Shown: positions 7,931 to 16,346 of the stretch, piece by piece
Numbering within the stretch: the stretch's first letter is position 1
Layout of the letters: the number at the start of each line of letters is the position of its first letter
Assembly (NCBI GenBank): GCA_020832545.1
Contig: JAFIEK010000027.1
Coordinates: 1 to 53,212 of the forward strand
Length of the DNA: 53,212 bases
Reading direction: 5' to 3'
Source: Pararhodobacter sp.
GTDB lineage: Bacteria > Pseudomonadota > Alphaproteobacteria > Rhodobacterales > Rhodobacteraceae
The notes under the pieces: generated by a model
What the model was told of the DNA's origin: nothing
Database searches by the model: none
The model's input: the letters and a program-made list of their open reading frames with translations, nothing else
Program-made: the position numbers and the translations under genes

Positions 7931-8488
7931 ATGACCAGTATCGACCTTGCCAAAGCTGCGGCACGAAAGACGGCATATGCCACGCGCGCCGCGGTACACG
8001 GACAGGGGCGCGATGGCGCGGCGCAGGCCCATCTGCAATCTGCGCTGATCGGGTTCGAGGCTGCGCCACTGTCAGGCTACATGCCGATCCGCACCGAGAT
8101 AGACCCGCTGCCGGTGATGGCCGCGCATGCCGGGCCGGTGGGCGTGCCGGTGATTGTGGGTATGGGGCAGGCGCTGGACTTTCGCCTTTGGACACCCGAT
8201 TGCGCCATGATCGCGGGGCCGTTCGGCGCGCGTATCCCCGCCGAGGGGCCGCGACTGGTGCCTCAGGTGCTGATCGTGCCGCTTCTGGCATTTGACGCGC
8301 GCGGCTATCGGCTGGGCTATGGCGGCGGGTTCTATGATCGAACGCTGGCCGTGCTGCGCGCGGCGGGGCCGGTGCTGGCGCTGGGCTTTGCCTATGGCGC
8401 GCAGGAGGTGCCGGTGGTGCCGATCGATGCCTATGACCAGCGGCTGGACGGGGTGGTCACCGAAGACGGGGTCCGGTGGTTCAGCTGA
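7931..8488 (+). CDS. 5-formyltetrahydrofolate cyclo-ligase
   Basis: 185 residues. The N-terminal basic KAAARKTAYATRA helix and the signature LGYGGGFYDRTL near 132-143 (ATP/folate site) identify the 5-FTHF cyclo-ligase family, which converts 5-formyl-THF to 5,10-methenyl-THF using ATP in the cytoplasm. The ATG at 7931 lies 4 nt beyond the mgtE stop, indicating translational coupling or a shared transcript. A hairpin and two short palindromes follow before the convergent phaZ. Confidence 0.92.
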   Translation: MTSIDLAKAAARKTAYATRAAVHGQGRDGAAQAHLQSALIGFEAAPLSGYMPIRTEIDPLPVMAAHAGPVGVPVIVGMGQALDFRLWTPDCAMIAGPFGARIPAEGPRLVPQVLIVPLLAFDARGYRLGYGGGFYDRTLAVLRAAGPVLALGFAYGAQEVPVVPIDAYDQRLDGVVTEDGVRWFS

Positions 8489-8514
8489 TGCGACCGTTTT
8501 GACCGGCGCACCGC

Positions 8515-8536
8515 GACGGGCCATCTAAGGCCCGTC
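8515..8536. repeat. Hairpin downstream of the cyclo-ligase gene
   Basis: A perfect 8-bp stem (GACGGGCC with GGCCCGTC) encloses a 6-nt loop 27 nt after the stop. It has no T-run on either strand, so it is only a possible terminator for the convergent genes. Confidence 0.5.
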
Positions 8537-8543
8537 CTCACGT

Positions 8544-8580
8544 CGCTTGCAAGCGGGGTCTTGCGCGGTTTGCAAACCGC
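8544..8580. repeat. Two perfect palindromes sharing a TTGCAA core
   Basis: CGCTTGCAAGCG (8544-8555) and GCGGTTTGCAAACCGC (8565-8580) are both perfect palindromes centred on TTGCAA, 23 bp apart centre to centre, between two convergent genes. They could be a dimeric protein site or short RNA hairpins. Confidence 0.5.
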
Positions 8581-8628
8581 ACGGGCAACGCCTTTAGAAA
8601 TGCGCTGCCAGGTCGCCATGCGCGCGTG

Positions 8629-9906
8629 TCAGGGATTGCTGGCCGCCAGCGTGATCTTGGCGCCCTTAGGCTCTCGCTTGCCATGCGTGTCCATGAAATC
8701 GAACACCAGCGGGCGGATGTTGTTGCGCCAGCTTTTCCCGGCAAAGATGCCGTAGTGTCCCGCGCCCGGCTCCAGATGGCTGGCCTTTTTTGATGCATCC
8801 AGCCCGGTCAGCAAGTCGAGCGCCGCCAGACACTGGCCCGGGGCCGAAATATCATCATTCGCGCCCTCGACAATTTTGACCGCGACATCGGTGATTGCGG
8901 CGATATCGGCATGTTTGCCGTTCACCATGAAGGCATTTGTGGCGATCTCGCGGTTCTTGAAGATCCGCTCGACGGTGGAAAGGTAGAATTCGGCCGTCAT
9001 GTCCATCACCGCCAGATATTCATCATAGAAGCGGTTGTGCTGGTCGCGTTCGCTGTCCTCGCCGCGGGCTGAGGCGGTGATCTTGTCGGCGAAGGCCTGG
9101 GTGTGGCGTTCAAGGTTCATCGAGATGAACGAGGCCAGTTGCAACAGCCCCGGATAAACCAGCCGCCCCACGCCTGCATATTTGAAGCCCACGCGCTGAA
9201 TCGCCAGATGTTCCAACTGGCCCATGGTGACGCGGCGTCCAAAATCGGTGACCTCGGTCGGTGAGGCGTCGGGGTCCACCGGCCCGCCGATCAGCGTGAG
9301 CGTCAATGGCTGGGCTGCTGGCTCTTCCGAGGCAAGAAGGGCGGTCGCGGCCAGTGCCAGCGGCACCGGCTGGCAGATCGCGACAACATGCGTGTCCGGG
9401 CCCAGGTGCTTCATGAAATCGACAAGATACTGGGTATAATCCTCAATATCGAACTTGCCCTCGGACACCGGAATATCGCGCGCATTATGCCAGTCGGTCA
9501 CCCACAGCTCGGCATCCGGCAGCAAGCTGGCCACGGTCGAGCGCAGCAACGTGGCGTAATGCCCGGACATTGGCGCCACCAGAAGGATGCGGCGGGGTTT
9601 CTCGGGGCGACCATGGACCTTGAAGCGCACCAGATCGCCAAAGGGTTGCGCAATCTCGACCTGTGTCTCCACCAGATGGTCGCGCCCGTCCTCGGCGACG
9701 ACAGTGCGGATGCCCCAGTCGGGTTTGATCACCATGCGCGCAAAACTGCGTTCGGTCACCCGCCCCCAGGCCGACATCAGTTTGAACATCGGATGCGGGA
9801 CCATGCCCCACACCGGATACGAGGCCATCGCCCTGGCCGATGCGCCCATCCATTCATGGGTGTTGCGCATGGTTTCCATGAGGTCGTATGTGGCCATCTG
9901 CTTCAT
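8629..9906 (-). CDS. phaZ: Intracellular polyhydroxybutyrate depolymerase
   Basis: 425 residues, the usual length of the PhaZ1-type intracellular depolymerases. The alpha/beta-hydrolase core contains APMSGHYATLLRST (about 111-124) and the nucleophile region AICQPVP with Cys179, matching the Cys nucleophile known for Ralstonia PhaZ1. The likely catalytic His lies in GAGHYGIF near the C-terminus, with Asp in GANDDIS. It attacks native PHB granules to release 3-hydroxybutyrate units. The start at 9906 follows AGGAG by 6 nt; the open frame extends 88 codons further but into phaC. It is divergent from phaC across a gap holding a PhaR-type box. Confidence 0.92.
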   Translation of the reverse strand: MKQMATYDLMETMRNTHEWMGASARAMASYPVWGMVPHPMFKLMSAWGRVTERSFARMVIKPDWGIRTVVAEDGRDHLVETQVEIAQPFGDLVRFKVHGRPEKPRRILLVAPMSGHYATLLRSTVASLLPDAELWVTDWHNARDIPVSEGKFDIEDYTQYLVDFMKHLGPDTHVVAICQPVPLALAATALLASEEPAAQPLTLTLIGGPVDPDASPTEVTDFGRRVTMGQLEHLAIQRVGFKYAGVGRLVYPGLLQLASFISMNLERHTQAFADKITASARGEDSERDQHNRFYDEYLAVMDMTAEFYLSTVERIFKNREIATNAFMVNGKHADIAAITDVAVKIVEGANDDISAPGQCLAALDLLTGLDASKKASHLEPGAGHYGIFAGKSWRNNIRPLVFDFMDTHGKREPKGAKITLAASNP

Positions 9907-9988
9907 GCGTCTCTCCTGCGCGGTGCGGCCGCGGGTTGCGGCGGGCGGTTTGAAATGCCTGTTTGCAACAAGGCTGCGCCCGTCTATG

Positions 9989-9999
9989 CTGCACTGCAG
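9989..9999. promoter_or_regulatory. PhaR-type operator box between phaZ and phaC
   Basis: CTGC-ACT-GCAG matches the CTGC-N3-GCAG element reported as the PhaR target in Rhodobacter and Paracoccus. It lies 24 nt before the phaC start and 83 nt before the phaZ start, so it could affect both genes. Confidence 0.65.
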
Positions 10000-10022
10000 G
10001 AAGATAAGGGGGGAATGGGCGC

Positions 10023-11825
10023 ATGACAACTTCGGAAAAGGGTAATCCCGCCAATCTGGAGAAATTGAATGCAAATCTCGCCAGAATAGAGACATTGACG
10101 CAACGTCTGGTTGCTGCTTTTGCACGAAAACAGCCGCAGCGGTCGGAATTGCAGGCACCTGACCCGTCAATCTACCTGCGCGCCGCCTCTGCCTACTGGA
10201 CCGAAATGGTGCAGAACCCCTCGAAAATCCTTGAGCATCAGATCGGCTACTGGGGCAAAACGCTCAAGCATTTCGTCGAGGCGCAGGAAGCGCTGCGTGA
10301 CGGCACCCTGACCGCACCCGAAGACAATACCCCGGACGACCGTCGCTTTTCCAACCCGCTGTGGAAGACGCATCCTTATTTTAACTACATCAAGCAGCAG
10401 TATCTTCTGTCGTCCCAGGCGATTGATGAGGCGATTGCCAGCCTGGATGCGCTGGACCCGCGCGAAAAGAGGCGGCTGGAATATTTCGGCAAGCAGATTG
10501 TCGACATGATGGCCCCCACCAACTTTCTTGGTACCAACCCGGATGCGCTGATGAAGGCGGTCGAGACCGAGGGCGAGAGCCTGGTGCGCGGGCTTGAAAA
10601 TCTGGTGCGCGACATCGAGGCCAACGACGGTGAGCTGCTGGTCACGCTGGCCGATCGTGATGCCTTCAAGGTGGGCAGCAACATCGCCACCACCGAAGGC
10701 GCTGTGGTCTTTCGTAACCGCATGTTCGAGCTGATCCAGTATGCGCCGACCACCGAAAAGGTGCACGCGACCCCGCTGCTGATCTTCCCGCCCTGGATCA
10801 ACAAGTTCTACATCCTTGATCTGAAGGCTCAGAACAGCCTGATCAAATGGATCGTCGATCAGGGCTTCACGCTCTTTGTAGTCAGCTGGGTCAACCCTGA
10901 TGCCAGCTATGCCGATGTCGGCATGGATGAGTATGTCAAAGAGGGTTATCTGGAAGCTATCGCAAAGGTGAAAGAGATCTGCGGCGTGAAGGCGATCAAT
11001 GCGATCGGCTATTGCATCGCGGGCACCACACTGGCGCTGACGCTGGCGCTGATGGACAAGCGCAAGGACCGCTCGATCAAGTCGGCCACCTTCTTCACCA
11101 CACTTACCGATTTTTCTGACCGTGGCGAGGTGGGGGTGTTTCTTGAGGATGATTTCGTCGACGGCATCGAGGCCGAGGTCGCCGAGAGCGGCATCCTGAA
11201 GTCCTACTACATGACCAAGACCTTCTCCTATCTGCGCTCGAACGATCTGATTTATGGCCCGGCGATCCGCAGCTACATGCTGGGCGAGGCCCCGCCAGCG
11301 TTTGACCTGCTGTACTGGAACGGCGATGGCACCAACCTTCCGGGCAAGATGGCGGTTGAGTATCTGCGCGGCCTGTGCCGGCAGGACCGCTTTGCGACCG
11401 GGACCTTTCCGGTCTGTGGCGAGGAAGTTTCGATCACGGGCGTCAAGGTGCCGCTGTGCGCTATAGCCTGCGAGACCGACCATATCGCGGCGTGGAAATC
11501 CAGCATGCGGGGCATGGCGAAGATGGGCTCAAAGGACAAGACCTTCCTTTTGTCGCAGTCCGGCCATGTTGCCGGGGTCGTCAATCCGCCGTCGAAAAAG
11601 AAGTATGGTCACTATACGGGCGGGACACCACTGGCGGAACCTGATGACTGGCTGGCAAGCGCCGAATTTCATGAGGGCTCGTGGTGGCCGCGCTGGGGAG
11701 AATGGCTGCGCGAGCGCTCTGGCAAGTTGATTGCCGCACGCGAGCTACCTGATTCGTCCCTTGGGCCGGCACCGGGGACCTATGTTGTGGCCCAGCCAAA
11801 CGTGCAGAATCAACCGCTTGGCTGA
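10023..11825 (+). CDS. phaC: Class I poly(3-hydroxyalkanoate) synthase
   Basis: 600 residues, the class I length. The lipase-like box is GYCIAG with Cys331; the other catalytic residues can be placed at Asp486 (ETDH) and His515 (SQSGHVAG), with spacing like the C319/D480/H508 triad of Cupriavidus. It polymerises short-chain (R)-3-hydroxyacyl-CoA, mainly 3-hydroxybutyryl-CoA, at the granule surface. An N-terminal regulatory region (about 1-220) precedes the alpha/beta-hydrolase domain. A GGGGGAA site precedes the ATG. It is followed by phaP and phaR, and is divergent from phaZ with a PhaR-type box in the shared gap. Confidence 0.96.
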   Translation: MTTSEKGNPANLEKLNANLARIETLTQRLVAAFARKQPQRSELQAPDPSIYLRAASAYWTEMVQNPSKILEHQIGYWGKTLKHFVEAQEALRDGTLTAPEDNTPDDRRFSNPLWKTHPYFNYIKQQYLLSSQAIDEAIASLDALDPREKRRLEYFGKQIVDMMAPTNFLGTNPDALMKAVETEGESLVRGLENLVRDIEANDGELLVTLADRDAFKVGSNIATTEGAVVFRNRMFELIQYAPTTEKVHATPLLIFPPWINKFYILDLKAQNSLIKWIVDQGFTLFVVSWVNPDASYADVGMDEYVKEGYLEAIAKVKEICGVKAINAIGYCIAGTTLALTLALMDKRKDRSIKSATFFTTLTDFSDRGEVGVFLEDDFVDGIEAEVAESGILKSYYMTKTFSYLRSNDLIYGPAIRSYMLGEAPPAFDLLYWNGDGTNLPGKMAVEYLRGLCRQDRFATGTFPVCGEEVSITGVKVPLCAIACETDHIAAWKSSMRGMAKMGSKDKTFLLSQSGHVAGVVNPPSKKKYGHYTGGTPLAEPDDWLASAEFHEGSWWPRWGEWLRERSGKLIAARELPDSSLGPAPGTYVVAQPNVQNQPLG

Positions 11826-11828
11826 AAA

Positions 11829-11873
11829 ATGCTGCGGTGCAGAAAAATAACTTGAATTTCTGCACCGCAGCAT
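11829..11873. promoter_or_regulatory. 17-bp inverted repeat with two PhaR-type boxes upstream of phaP
   Basis: A perfect 17-bp inverted repeat (11829-11845 and 11857-11873, 11-nt spacer) carries CTGC-N3-GCAG in each arm (11832-11842 and 11860-11870), 28 bp centre to centre. This agrees with the known paired PhaR sites upstream of phaP. As RNA it could also form a hairpin 3' of phaC, but no T-tract follows on the plus strand. Confidence 0.75.
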
Positions 11874-11933
11874 GCATATTGTTTGCATCCGCCCACACCG
11901 GACTTCACCGGAAAGCGAACAAGGAGAATTCAC

Positions 11934-12413
11934 ATGACCACCAACACCGATATGAACAAGATGATGCAGGACATGCTGGGCAACTTCCCGGTTGATACCA
12001 AGGCGATGCAGGACGTGTTCAAGACCCAGGCTGCGCTGAACGAGCGGATGAGCAAAGTCATGCTCGAAGCTGCTGAGAAGTCGGCCGAAGTTTCGAACAA
12101 ATGGACCAAGCAGACGCTGGCCAAAATCGGCGAAGTGTCGTCGGTCAAGGACGAGCCCACCGAATACACCAAATCGGTGACGGATTTCGCTTCCGCCTCG
12201 GCTGAAATCGCTGCCGAGCACATGGCCGCTTTCGCTGAAATCGCCAAGCGCGTTCAGATGGACACTGTCGAACTGATGCTGGCCGCTGGCAAGGACATGT
12301 CCGCCGAAGCCACCGCCGCGATGCAGAAAGCCAGCAGCGACGTGACCGCCGCCGCGAAAAAGGCCACCGACGAAGTGACCGCTGCCACCAAAAAAGCGAC
12401 CGCTTCGAAGTAA
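11934..12413 (+). CDS. phaP: Phasin (PHB granule-associated protein)
   Basis: 159 residues, almost wholly predicted helix and low in aromatic residues, with a repetitive Ala/Lys/Thr C-terminus (AAAKKATDEV, AATKKATASK) typical of phasin_2 proteins. Phasins coat PHB granules in the cytoplasm and limit their size and fusion. AAGGAG 7 nt upstream selects the ATG at 11934. Paired PhaR-type boxes lie 60-105 nt upstream, fitting repression by PhaR until granules form and titrate it. A strong terminator follows at 12511. Confidence 0.92.
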   Translation: MTTNTDMNKMMQDMLGNFPVDTKAMQDVFKTQAALNERMSKVMLEAAEKSAEVSNKWTKQTLAKIGEVSSVKDEPTEYTKSVTDFASASAEIAAEHMAAFAEIAKRVQMDTVELMLAAGKDMSAEATAAMQKASSDVTAAAKKATDEVTAATKKATASK

Positions 12414-12510
12414 TCGCTGCAAAGCAACTTCGCGCCCGCCACGCCCGATCCTCCCACGGGCGCGCGGGGGCCGGAGAGTTCGGCCTGTATTTCGGGGCCG
12501 AAGCCTGATC

Positions 12511-12536
12511 GGGCGGGTGAAAACCCGCCCTTTTTC
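12511..12536 (+). terminator. Rho-independent terminator of phaP
   Basis: GGGCGGGT pairs perfectly with ACCCGCCC around a GAAA tetraloop, followed by TTTTTCTT. It lies 98 nt after the phaP stop and separates the abundant phasin transcript from phaR. Confidence 0.9.
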
Positions 12537-12641
12537 TTGCGCGTGCGGCATTTTTTGCCGTGCGCGCTTCATTTTTGTGCGGTTCCGCATGAACGGCCTG
12601 AAAATCCCTGTTCCCAGAATGCGAATTGAGGTCTAGGCTTG

Positions 12642-12652
12642 CTGCAATGCAA
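12642..12652. promoter_or_regulatory. PhaR-type box upstream of phaR
   Basis: CTGC-AAT-GCAA differs from CTGC-N3-GCAG only in the last base and lies 18 nt before the phaR start, a position suited to autoregulation. Confidence 0.5.
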
Positions 12653-12669
12653 TAACAGGGGGCCTCACC

Positions 12670-13284
12670 GTGCCGGAGACCGAAAAGCCGCTCTTGATCA
12701 AGCGCTACGCCAGCCGCAGGCTCTACAACACCGAAAGCAGCGACTACGTGACGCTGGAAGATATTGCCCGGTTCATCCGGGCCGGGCGCGCGGTGCAGAT
12801 CATTGACCTGAAGTCCGGCGATGACCTGACACGGCAATACCTGTTGCAGATCATCGCCGAGCATGAAAGCCGCGGCGAAAACGTGTTGCCGCTGGATGTG
12901 CTGACCGATCTGGTGCGCAGCTATACCGCGCAGGCGCAGTCGGTGGTGCCGCAGTTTCTGGCCATGTCCTTTGATATGTTGCGCGAGGGGCCGGGGAAAC
13001 TGGCCGAGCAGATGACAGTCATGAACCCGATGATGGCGCAGATGTCGAAAATGCCCGGTTTTGAGGCCATGCAGCGCCAGCAGCGGGCCTTTTTGCAATC
13101 CATGGTGTCAGGCTGGCCGGGCACGCCGGGGCGCGAGGGTGGCGGCGAGGCGCAAGGTGAGGCCCGGAGCGAGGCCGAGAGCGGCGGCGAGCCCCAAAGC
13201 AAGCCCAGCGAAACCGAGGATCTGAACGAGATCAAACGCCAGCTTGCGGCTCTTGAGGCCAAGCTGTCGAAACTGGGCAAGTAA
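12670..13284 (+). CDS. phaR: Polyhydroxyalkanoate synthesis repressor PhaR
   Basis: 204 residues starting with GTG. The conserved N-terminal DNA-binding region (about 8-70) shows KRYASRRLYNTESSDYVT and DIARFIRAG. The PHB-binding accumulation-regulator segment follows (about 75-125, with the SYTAQAQSVVPQFL stretch). The C-terminus is Gly/Glu/Ser-rich and low in complexity, ending in a short heptad-like helix (IKRQLAALEAKLSKLG). PhaR binds CTGC-N3-GCAG boxes and also PHB, so it leaves the DNA when granules appear. Boxes of this type precede phaC, phaP and phaR itself in this window. Confidence 0.93.
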   Translation: MPETEKPLLIKRYASRRLYNTESSDYVTLEDIARFIRAGRAVQIIDLKSGDDLTRQYLLQIIAEHESRGENVLPLDVLTDLVRSYTAQAQSVVPQFLAMSFDMLREGPGKLAEQMTVMNPMMAQMSKMPGFEAMQRQQRAFLQSMVSGWPGTPGREGGGEAQGEARSEAESGGEPQSKPSETEDLNEIKRQLAALEAKLSKLGK

Positions 13285-13332
13285 CCCACCGTTTAAGCAT
13301 TCTTGCCGAACCGGCCACCCCTCGGGCGCGGG

Positions 13333-13737
13333 TCAGAGCACCATTTGGGTTTGCGTCACCATCGCTGCCATCTTGCCGTCGCTGCCGCTGATCGTGGTTT
13401 GCCAGACCATCGTGCGCCTGCCGCGATGCAGGGGCACGCTGACCGCACGGGCGGTGTCGCCCAGTGCGACCGGGCGGAAGAAATTGGTCTTGCTTTCCAT
13501 CGTCGTCGTACCCTGACCGGGGCCGAGGTTGAGGAAGGTTGCGGTGCCGCCCAGATTGTCGGCCAGCGCCATGATCGCGCCGCCGTGCAGCACGCCGTTG
13601 CGGTTGGCCAGTGCCGGGGTCACCGGCATCTCAGCCTCCACCCGGTCGGCGCTGGCGCTGATGATGCGCAGGCCAAGCGTATGGGCAAAGGGCGGTTGAT
13701 CGGTGGCGATGCGGTTAATGCGGTCAGGATCGGTCAT
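13333..13737 (-). CDS. PaaI-family hotdog thioesterase
   Basis: 134 residues, one hotdog fold. The stretch NRNGVLHGGAIMALADN (about 46-62) is the PaaI signature containing the helix-start His-Gly-Gly and the acidic residue that activates water. The family hydrolyses acyl- or aryl-CoA thioesters; the substrate is not evident. The start at 13737 lies 22 nt after the end of rimO on the same strand, so the two are likely co-transcribed. An in-frame start 16 codons earlier would overlap rimO. Confidence 0.85.
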   Translation of the reverse strand: MTDPDRINRIATDQPPFAHTLGLRIISASADRVEAEMPVTPALANRNGVLHGGAIMALADNLGGTATFLNLGPGQGTTTMESKTNFFRPVALGDTARAVSVPLHRGRRTMVWQTTISGSDGKMAAMVTQTQMVL

Positions 13738-13759
13738 CGGGTCTTTCGCTTTGAATGTG

Positions 13760-15130
13760 TCAGACGGGGCGGCCCCAGAGATCATATTCGCCGGCCTCTT
13801 CGACCGTTACGCTGAGGATGTCACCGGGGCTCAGCCCCTCGAACTCTTCGTCGATGAACAGATTGCCGTCAATCTCGGGCGCATCGGCCATGGTGCGGGT
13901 GGTGGCCCCCTCTTCATCAACCGCATCGACGATGACTTGCAGGGTCTGGCCCACTTTCGCAGACAGCTTCGCCTCGGAAATCATCTGTGCCTTTTGCATG
14001 AAGCGGTCCCAGCGGTCTTGCTTCACATCCTCTGGCACATGATCGGGCAGGTCGTTCGAGCGCGCGCCCTTGACGTTTTCATACTGAAAGCACCCCACCC
14101 GGTCGAGCTGCGCCTCATCCAGCCAGTCAAGCAGGGTCTGAAACTCGTCTTCGGTCTCGCCGGGATAGCCGACGATGAAGGTCGAGCGCAGGGTGATATC
14201 CGGGCAATCGCTGCGCCAGCGGGCGATCTCATCCAGCGTTTTCGCCGCAGCCGCGGGCCGGGCCATGCGCCGCAGCACATCAGGGTGGGCATGCTGGAAG
14301 GGGATATCGAGATAGGGTAGCACCAGGCCTTCCGCCATCAGCGGGATCAGGTCGCGCACATGGGGGTAGGGGTAGACATAATGCAGCCGCACCCAGGCCC
14401 CCAGCGACCCCAGATCGCGCGCCAGATCGGTGATATGCGCCCGGTGCCCGCGCTCCTCGGCGTGTTTGATATCCACGCCGTAAGCCGAGGTGTCCTGACT
14501 GATCACCAGCAACTCACGCACGCCCGCATCCACCAGTTTTTCGGCCTCACGAAGCACCGCATGCGCCGGGCGGCTTTGCAATTTGCCGCGCATGTCGGGG
14601 ATGATGCAGAACTTGCACTTGTGGTTACAGCCCTCGGATATCTTGAGGTAGCTGTAGTGGCGCGGCGTCAGGCTTACGCCTGAGGCGGGCAACAGGTCGA
14701 TGAACGGGTCCGGCTGCGGTGGGACGGCGATGTGTACGGCATCAAGCACCTGCTCATACTGATGCGGGCCGGTGACGGCCATCACCTTGGGGTGCGCGCC
14801 GGTGATGTATTCGGGTTCCGCCCCCAGACAGCCGGTAACGATGACGCGGCCATTCTCGCGCAGTGCCTCGCCGATGGCCTCAAGGCTTTCGGCCTTGGCG
14901 CTGTCCAGAAAGCCGCAGGTGTTGACGATGACAGCATTGGCACCGGCGTAATCGGGCGAGATGGCATAACCCTCGGCGCGCAGACGCGTCAGGATGCGCT
15001 CGCTGTCCACCAGCGCCTTGGGGCAACCAAGCGAGACCATGCCGATGGTCGGCTGGCCTGGGCGCGGGGCCTCGGTGATGCGGGCGCGGGGTGCGAGGTC
15101 CGGGCGCAAGTCTGCTGGGTTCTGGCTCAT
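13760..15130 (-). CDS. rimO: Ribosomal protein S12 methylthiotransferase RimO
   Basis: 456 residues in the methylthiotransferase order: an N-terminal UPF0004 domain with three Cys for one Fe-S cluster (SLGCPKA, NTCGF, TGCLG), the radical-SAM motif CNHKCKFC, and a C-terminal TRAM domain. The SLGCPK and [13 protein letters not shown] forms are typical of RimO, which methylthiolates an aspartate of ribosomal protein S12. The start at 15130 is the best fit to family length; one three codons earlier (15139) is also possible, and neither has a strong ribosome-binding site. It is downstream of cytochrome b561 and upstream of the PaaI gene. Confidence 0.93.
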   Translation of the reverse strand: MSQNPADLRPDLAPRARITEAPRPGQPTIGMVSLGCPKALVDSERILTRLRAEGYAISPDYAGANAVIVNTCGFLDSAKAESLEAIGEALRENGRVIVTGCLGAEPEYITGAHPKVMAVTGPHQYEQVLDAVHIAVPPQPDPFIDLLPASGVSLTPRHYSYLKISEGCNHKCKFCIIPDMRGKLQSRPAHAVLREAEKLVDAGVRELLVISQDTSAYGVDIKHAEERGHRAHITDLARDLGSLGAWVRLHYVYPYPHVRDLIPLMAEGLVLPYLDIPFQHAHPDVLRRMARPAAAAKTLDEIARWRSDCPDITLRSTFIVGYPGETEDEFQTLLDWLDEAQLDRVGCFQYENVKGARSNDLPDHVPEDVKQDRWDRFMQKAQMISEAKLSAKVGQTLQVIVDAVDEEGATTRTMADAPEIDGNLFIDEEFEGLSPGDILSVTVEEAGEYDLWGRPV

Positions 15131-15192
15131 GGCGGGCATATAGCTGCTGAACGGGTCAGCGGGAAGGGCGGTTTTGTCCTTTCCGCCCCTGA

Positions 15193-15714
15193 TTAACGCG
15201 CGCCGAACCACATCCGCGTCATGATGCCGTCGCGGCGGAAGAACTGATGCCACAGCGCGGCGGCAATATGCAGCGCGATCAGCGCGATCAGCAGGGTTGA
15301 GGCGATGCCATGCACCGCGCGTGCCGGATGGGCAAAGCTGTCGGGCATCGGGCCTGCGCCAAAGACCGCATCGGGCAGGTTCGAGGCGCGCGCAAAGACG
15401 ATGCCCGAGACGATCATGACGAGCGGGAGGATATACAGCAATACATGGGTCAGCGGGGCCAGCCGGTCCAGCAGCGCATTGCCGGTGTGATGGCGCGGCG
15501 GGGTGCGGGTGGCCAGCCGCACGATGACGCGCGCTATCAGCAGAAGCAGCGTTATCCCGCCGAGCGCCATATGCATCCGAAACGACAACAGCTTGGCAGG
15601 GTCATCATTGGCGACCGGCGCCAGCAAGGTGGTGCCCGCGATCAGGAGGCCGATCAGGCAGAAGGCCAGCGCCCAGTGCAAGACAACGAGAGCGGGGTGA
15701 TAGCGGCTTGGCAT
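15193..15714 (-). CDS. Cytochrome b561 family protein
   Basis: 173 residues with four membrane helices (about 8-28, 44-66, 84-105, 130-152). Candidate haem-b ligands are His13 (LHWALA), His48 (RMHMALG), and His in LTHVLLY and in the last helix (LHIAAALWH). The family shuttles electrons between the quinone pool and periplasmic or soluble partners. It is divergent from a MarR regulator, with two TTGC-N4-GCAA boxes in the 105-nt gap, so it is probably that regulator's target. rimO starts 62 nt beyond the stop. Confidence 0.88.
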   Translation of the reverse strand: MPSRYHPALVVLHWALAFCLIGLLIAGTTLLAPVANDDPAKLLSFRMHMALGGITLLLLIARVIVRLATRTPPRHHTGNALLDRLAPLTHVLLYILPLVMIVSGIVFARASNLPDAVFGAGPMPDSFAHPARAVHGIASTLLIALIALHIAAALWHQFFRRDGIMTRMWFGAR

Positions 15715-15768
15715 GGTGGGCCTCTGACAGTTGCTGGGACGGAACGATCATGACCCGGCGCACTAAAA

Positions 15769-15796
15769 TTTGCAATCGCAAAAGTTGCTATTGCAA
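15769..15796. promoter_or_regulatory. Paired TTGC-N4-GCAA boxes, candidate MarR operator
   Basis: TTTGC-AATC-GCAAA (15769-15782) and TTGC-TATT-GCAA (15785-15796) are near-adjacent palindromes in the gap between the divergent cytochrome b561 and MarR genes. Their size and position fit a dimeric MarR repressor controlling both genes. Confidence 0.6.
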
Positions 15797-15819
15797 ATGA
15801 TTGGTTGTAGAAAGGGGGA

Positions 15820-16266
15820 ATGGAACACCGGACAGAGCTTTCAGCGGGTATCACCGCTACACGACAGGGCAGCATCGGTTGGTTGATGCAACGGATTGCG
15901 AAACGCTTTGAGGTCGCGATGACCGATGCCATGCGCGACGAGGGCCTGACATTGGCGCAATTCGCTGTCCTTATGTCTGTGCTTGAGGCGGATGGGCAAA
16001 CCCAGACTGAAATCGGCGCGATCTTTGCCATGCCGGCATGGCAGATAAGCCGGGCACTGGACGGTCTTCAGGAAGCGGGTCTGATCGAACGCCGTACGTG
16101 TGAGCAGTCGCGCCGTGTGCACCGGGTCCATGCAACCGAAGCGGCATGGGCGCGGGTGCCGCAGCTTCAGTGTGTGGTAACCACAGTGAACGAACAGATG
16201 CTTGCGCCGCTGGACCCTGAGAAGCGGGCCGTTTTGGGCGGGCTACTGCGTGATTTGGTGATATAG
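15820..16266 (+). CDS. MarR family transcriptional regulator
   Basis: 148 residues, the usual MarR length. The winged helix-turn-helix spans about 40-105, with LTLAQFAVLMSVLEADG, QTEIGAIFAMPAWQISRALDGL and a basic wing (ERRTCEQSRRVHRV). The single cysteine in the wing and another near residue 114 could be redox-sensitive, but no classical OhrR cysteine pair is evident. AAAGGGGGA precedes the ATG. It probably represses itself and the divergent cytochrome b561 gene through the paired palindromes 24-51 nt upstream. Confidence 0.9.
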   Translation: MEHRTELSAGITATRQGSIGWLMQRIAKRFEVAMTDAMRDEGLTLAQFAVLMSVLEADGQTQTEIGAIFAMPAWQISRALDGLQEAGLIERRTCEQSRRVHRVHATEAAWARVPQLQCVVTTVNEQMLAPLDPEKRAVLGGLLRDLVI

Positions 16267-16346
16267 GCGCGTGGCGTCTTGCCCCTGTTGAGCGTTGTCA
16301 CGGGCGGTTTCAGTACGAAAAAACCGTTCGCTCCCTGCCCGCAAGC

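Noticed and set aside
8489-8628. Possible 6S RNA beside the 5-formyl-THF cyclo-ligase gene
   Set aside because: 6S RNA is often found near this gene, but upstream of it. Here the upstream gap is 4 nt, and the downstream gap shows separate short palindromes rather than one long rod with a central bubble.
9907-10170. 88-codon N-terminal extension of the depolymerase gene
   Set aside because: It would overlap the start of divergent phaC and cover the PhaR-type box; AGGAG directly before 9906 and the family N-terminus support the shorter protein.
16301-16330. Weak hairpin between the MarR gene and the convergent crotonase gene
   Set aside because: Only 6 bp of stem (CGGTTT with AAACCG) with a 10-nt loop; too weak to call a terminator.
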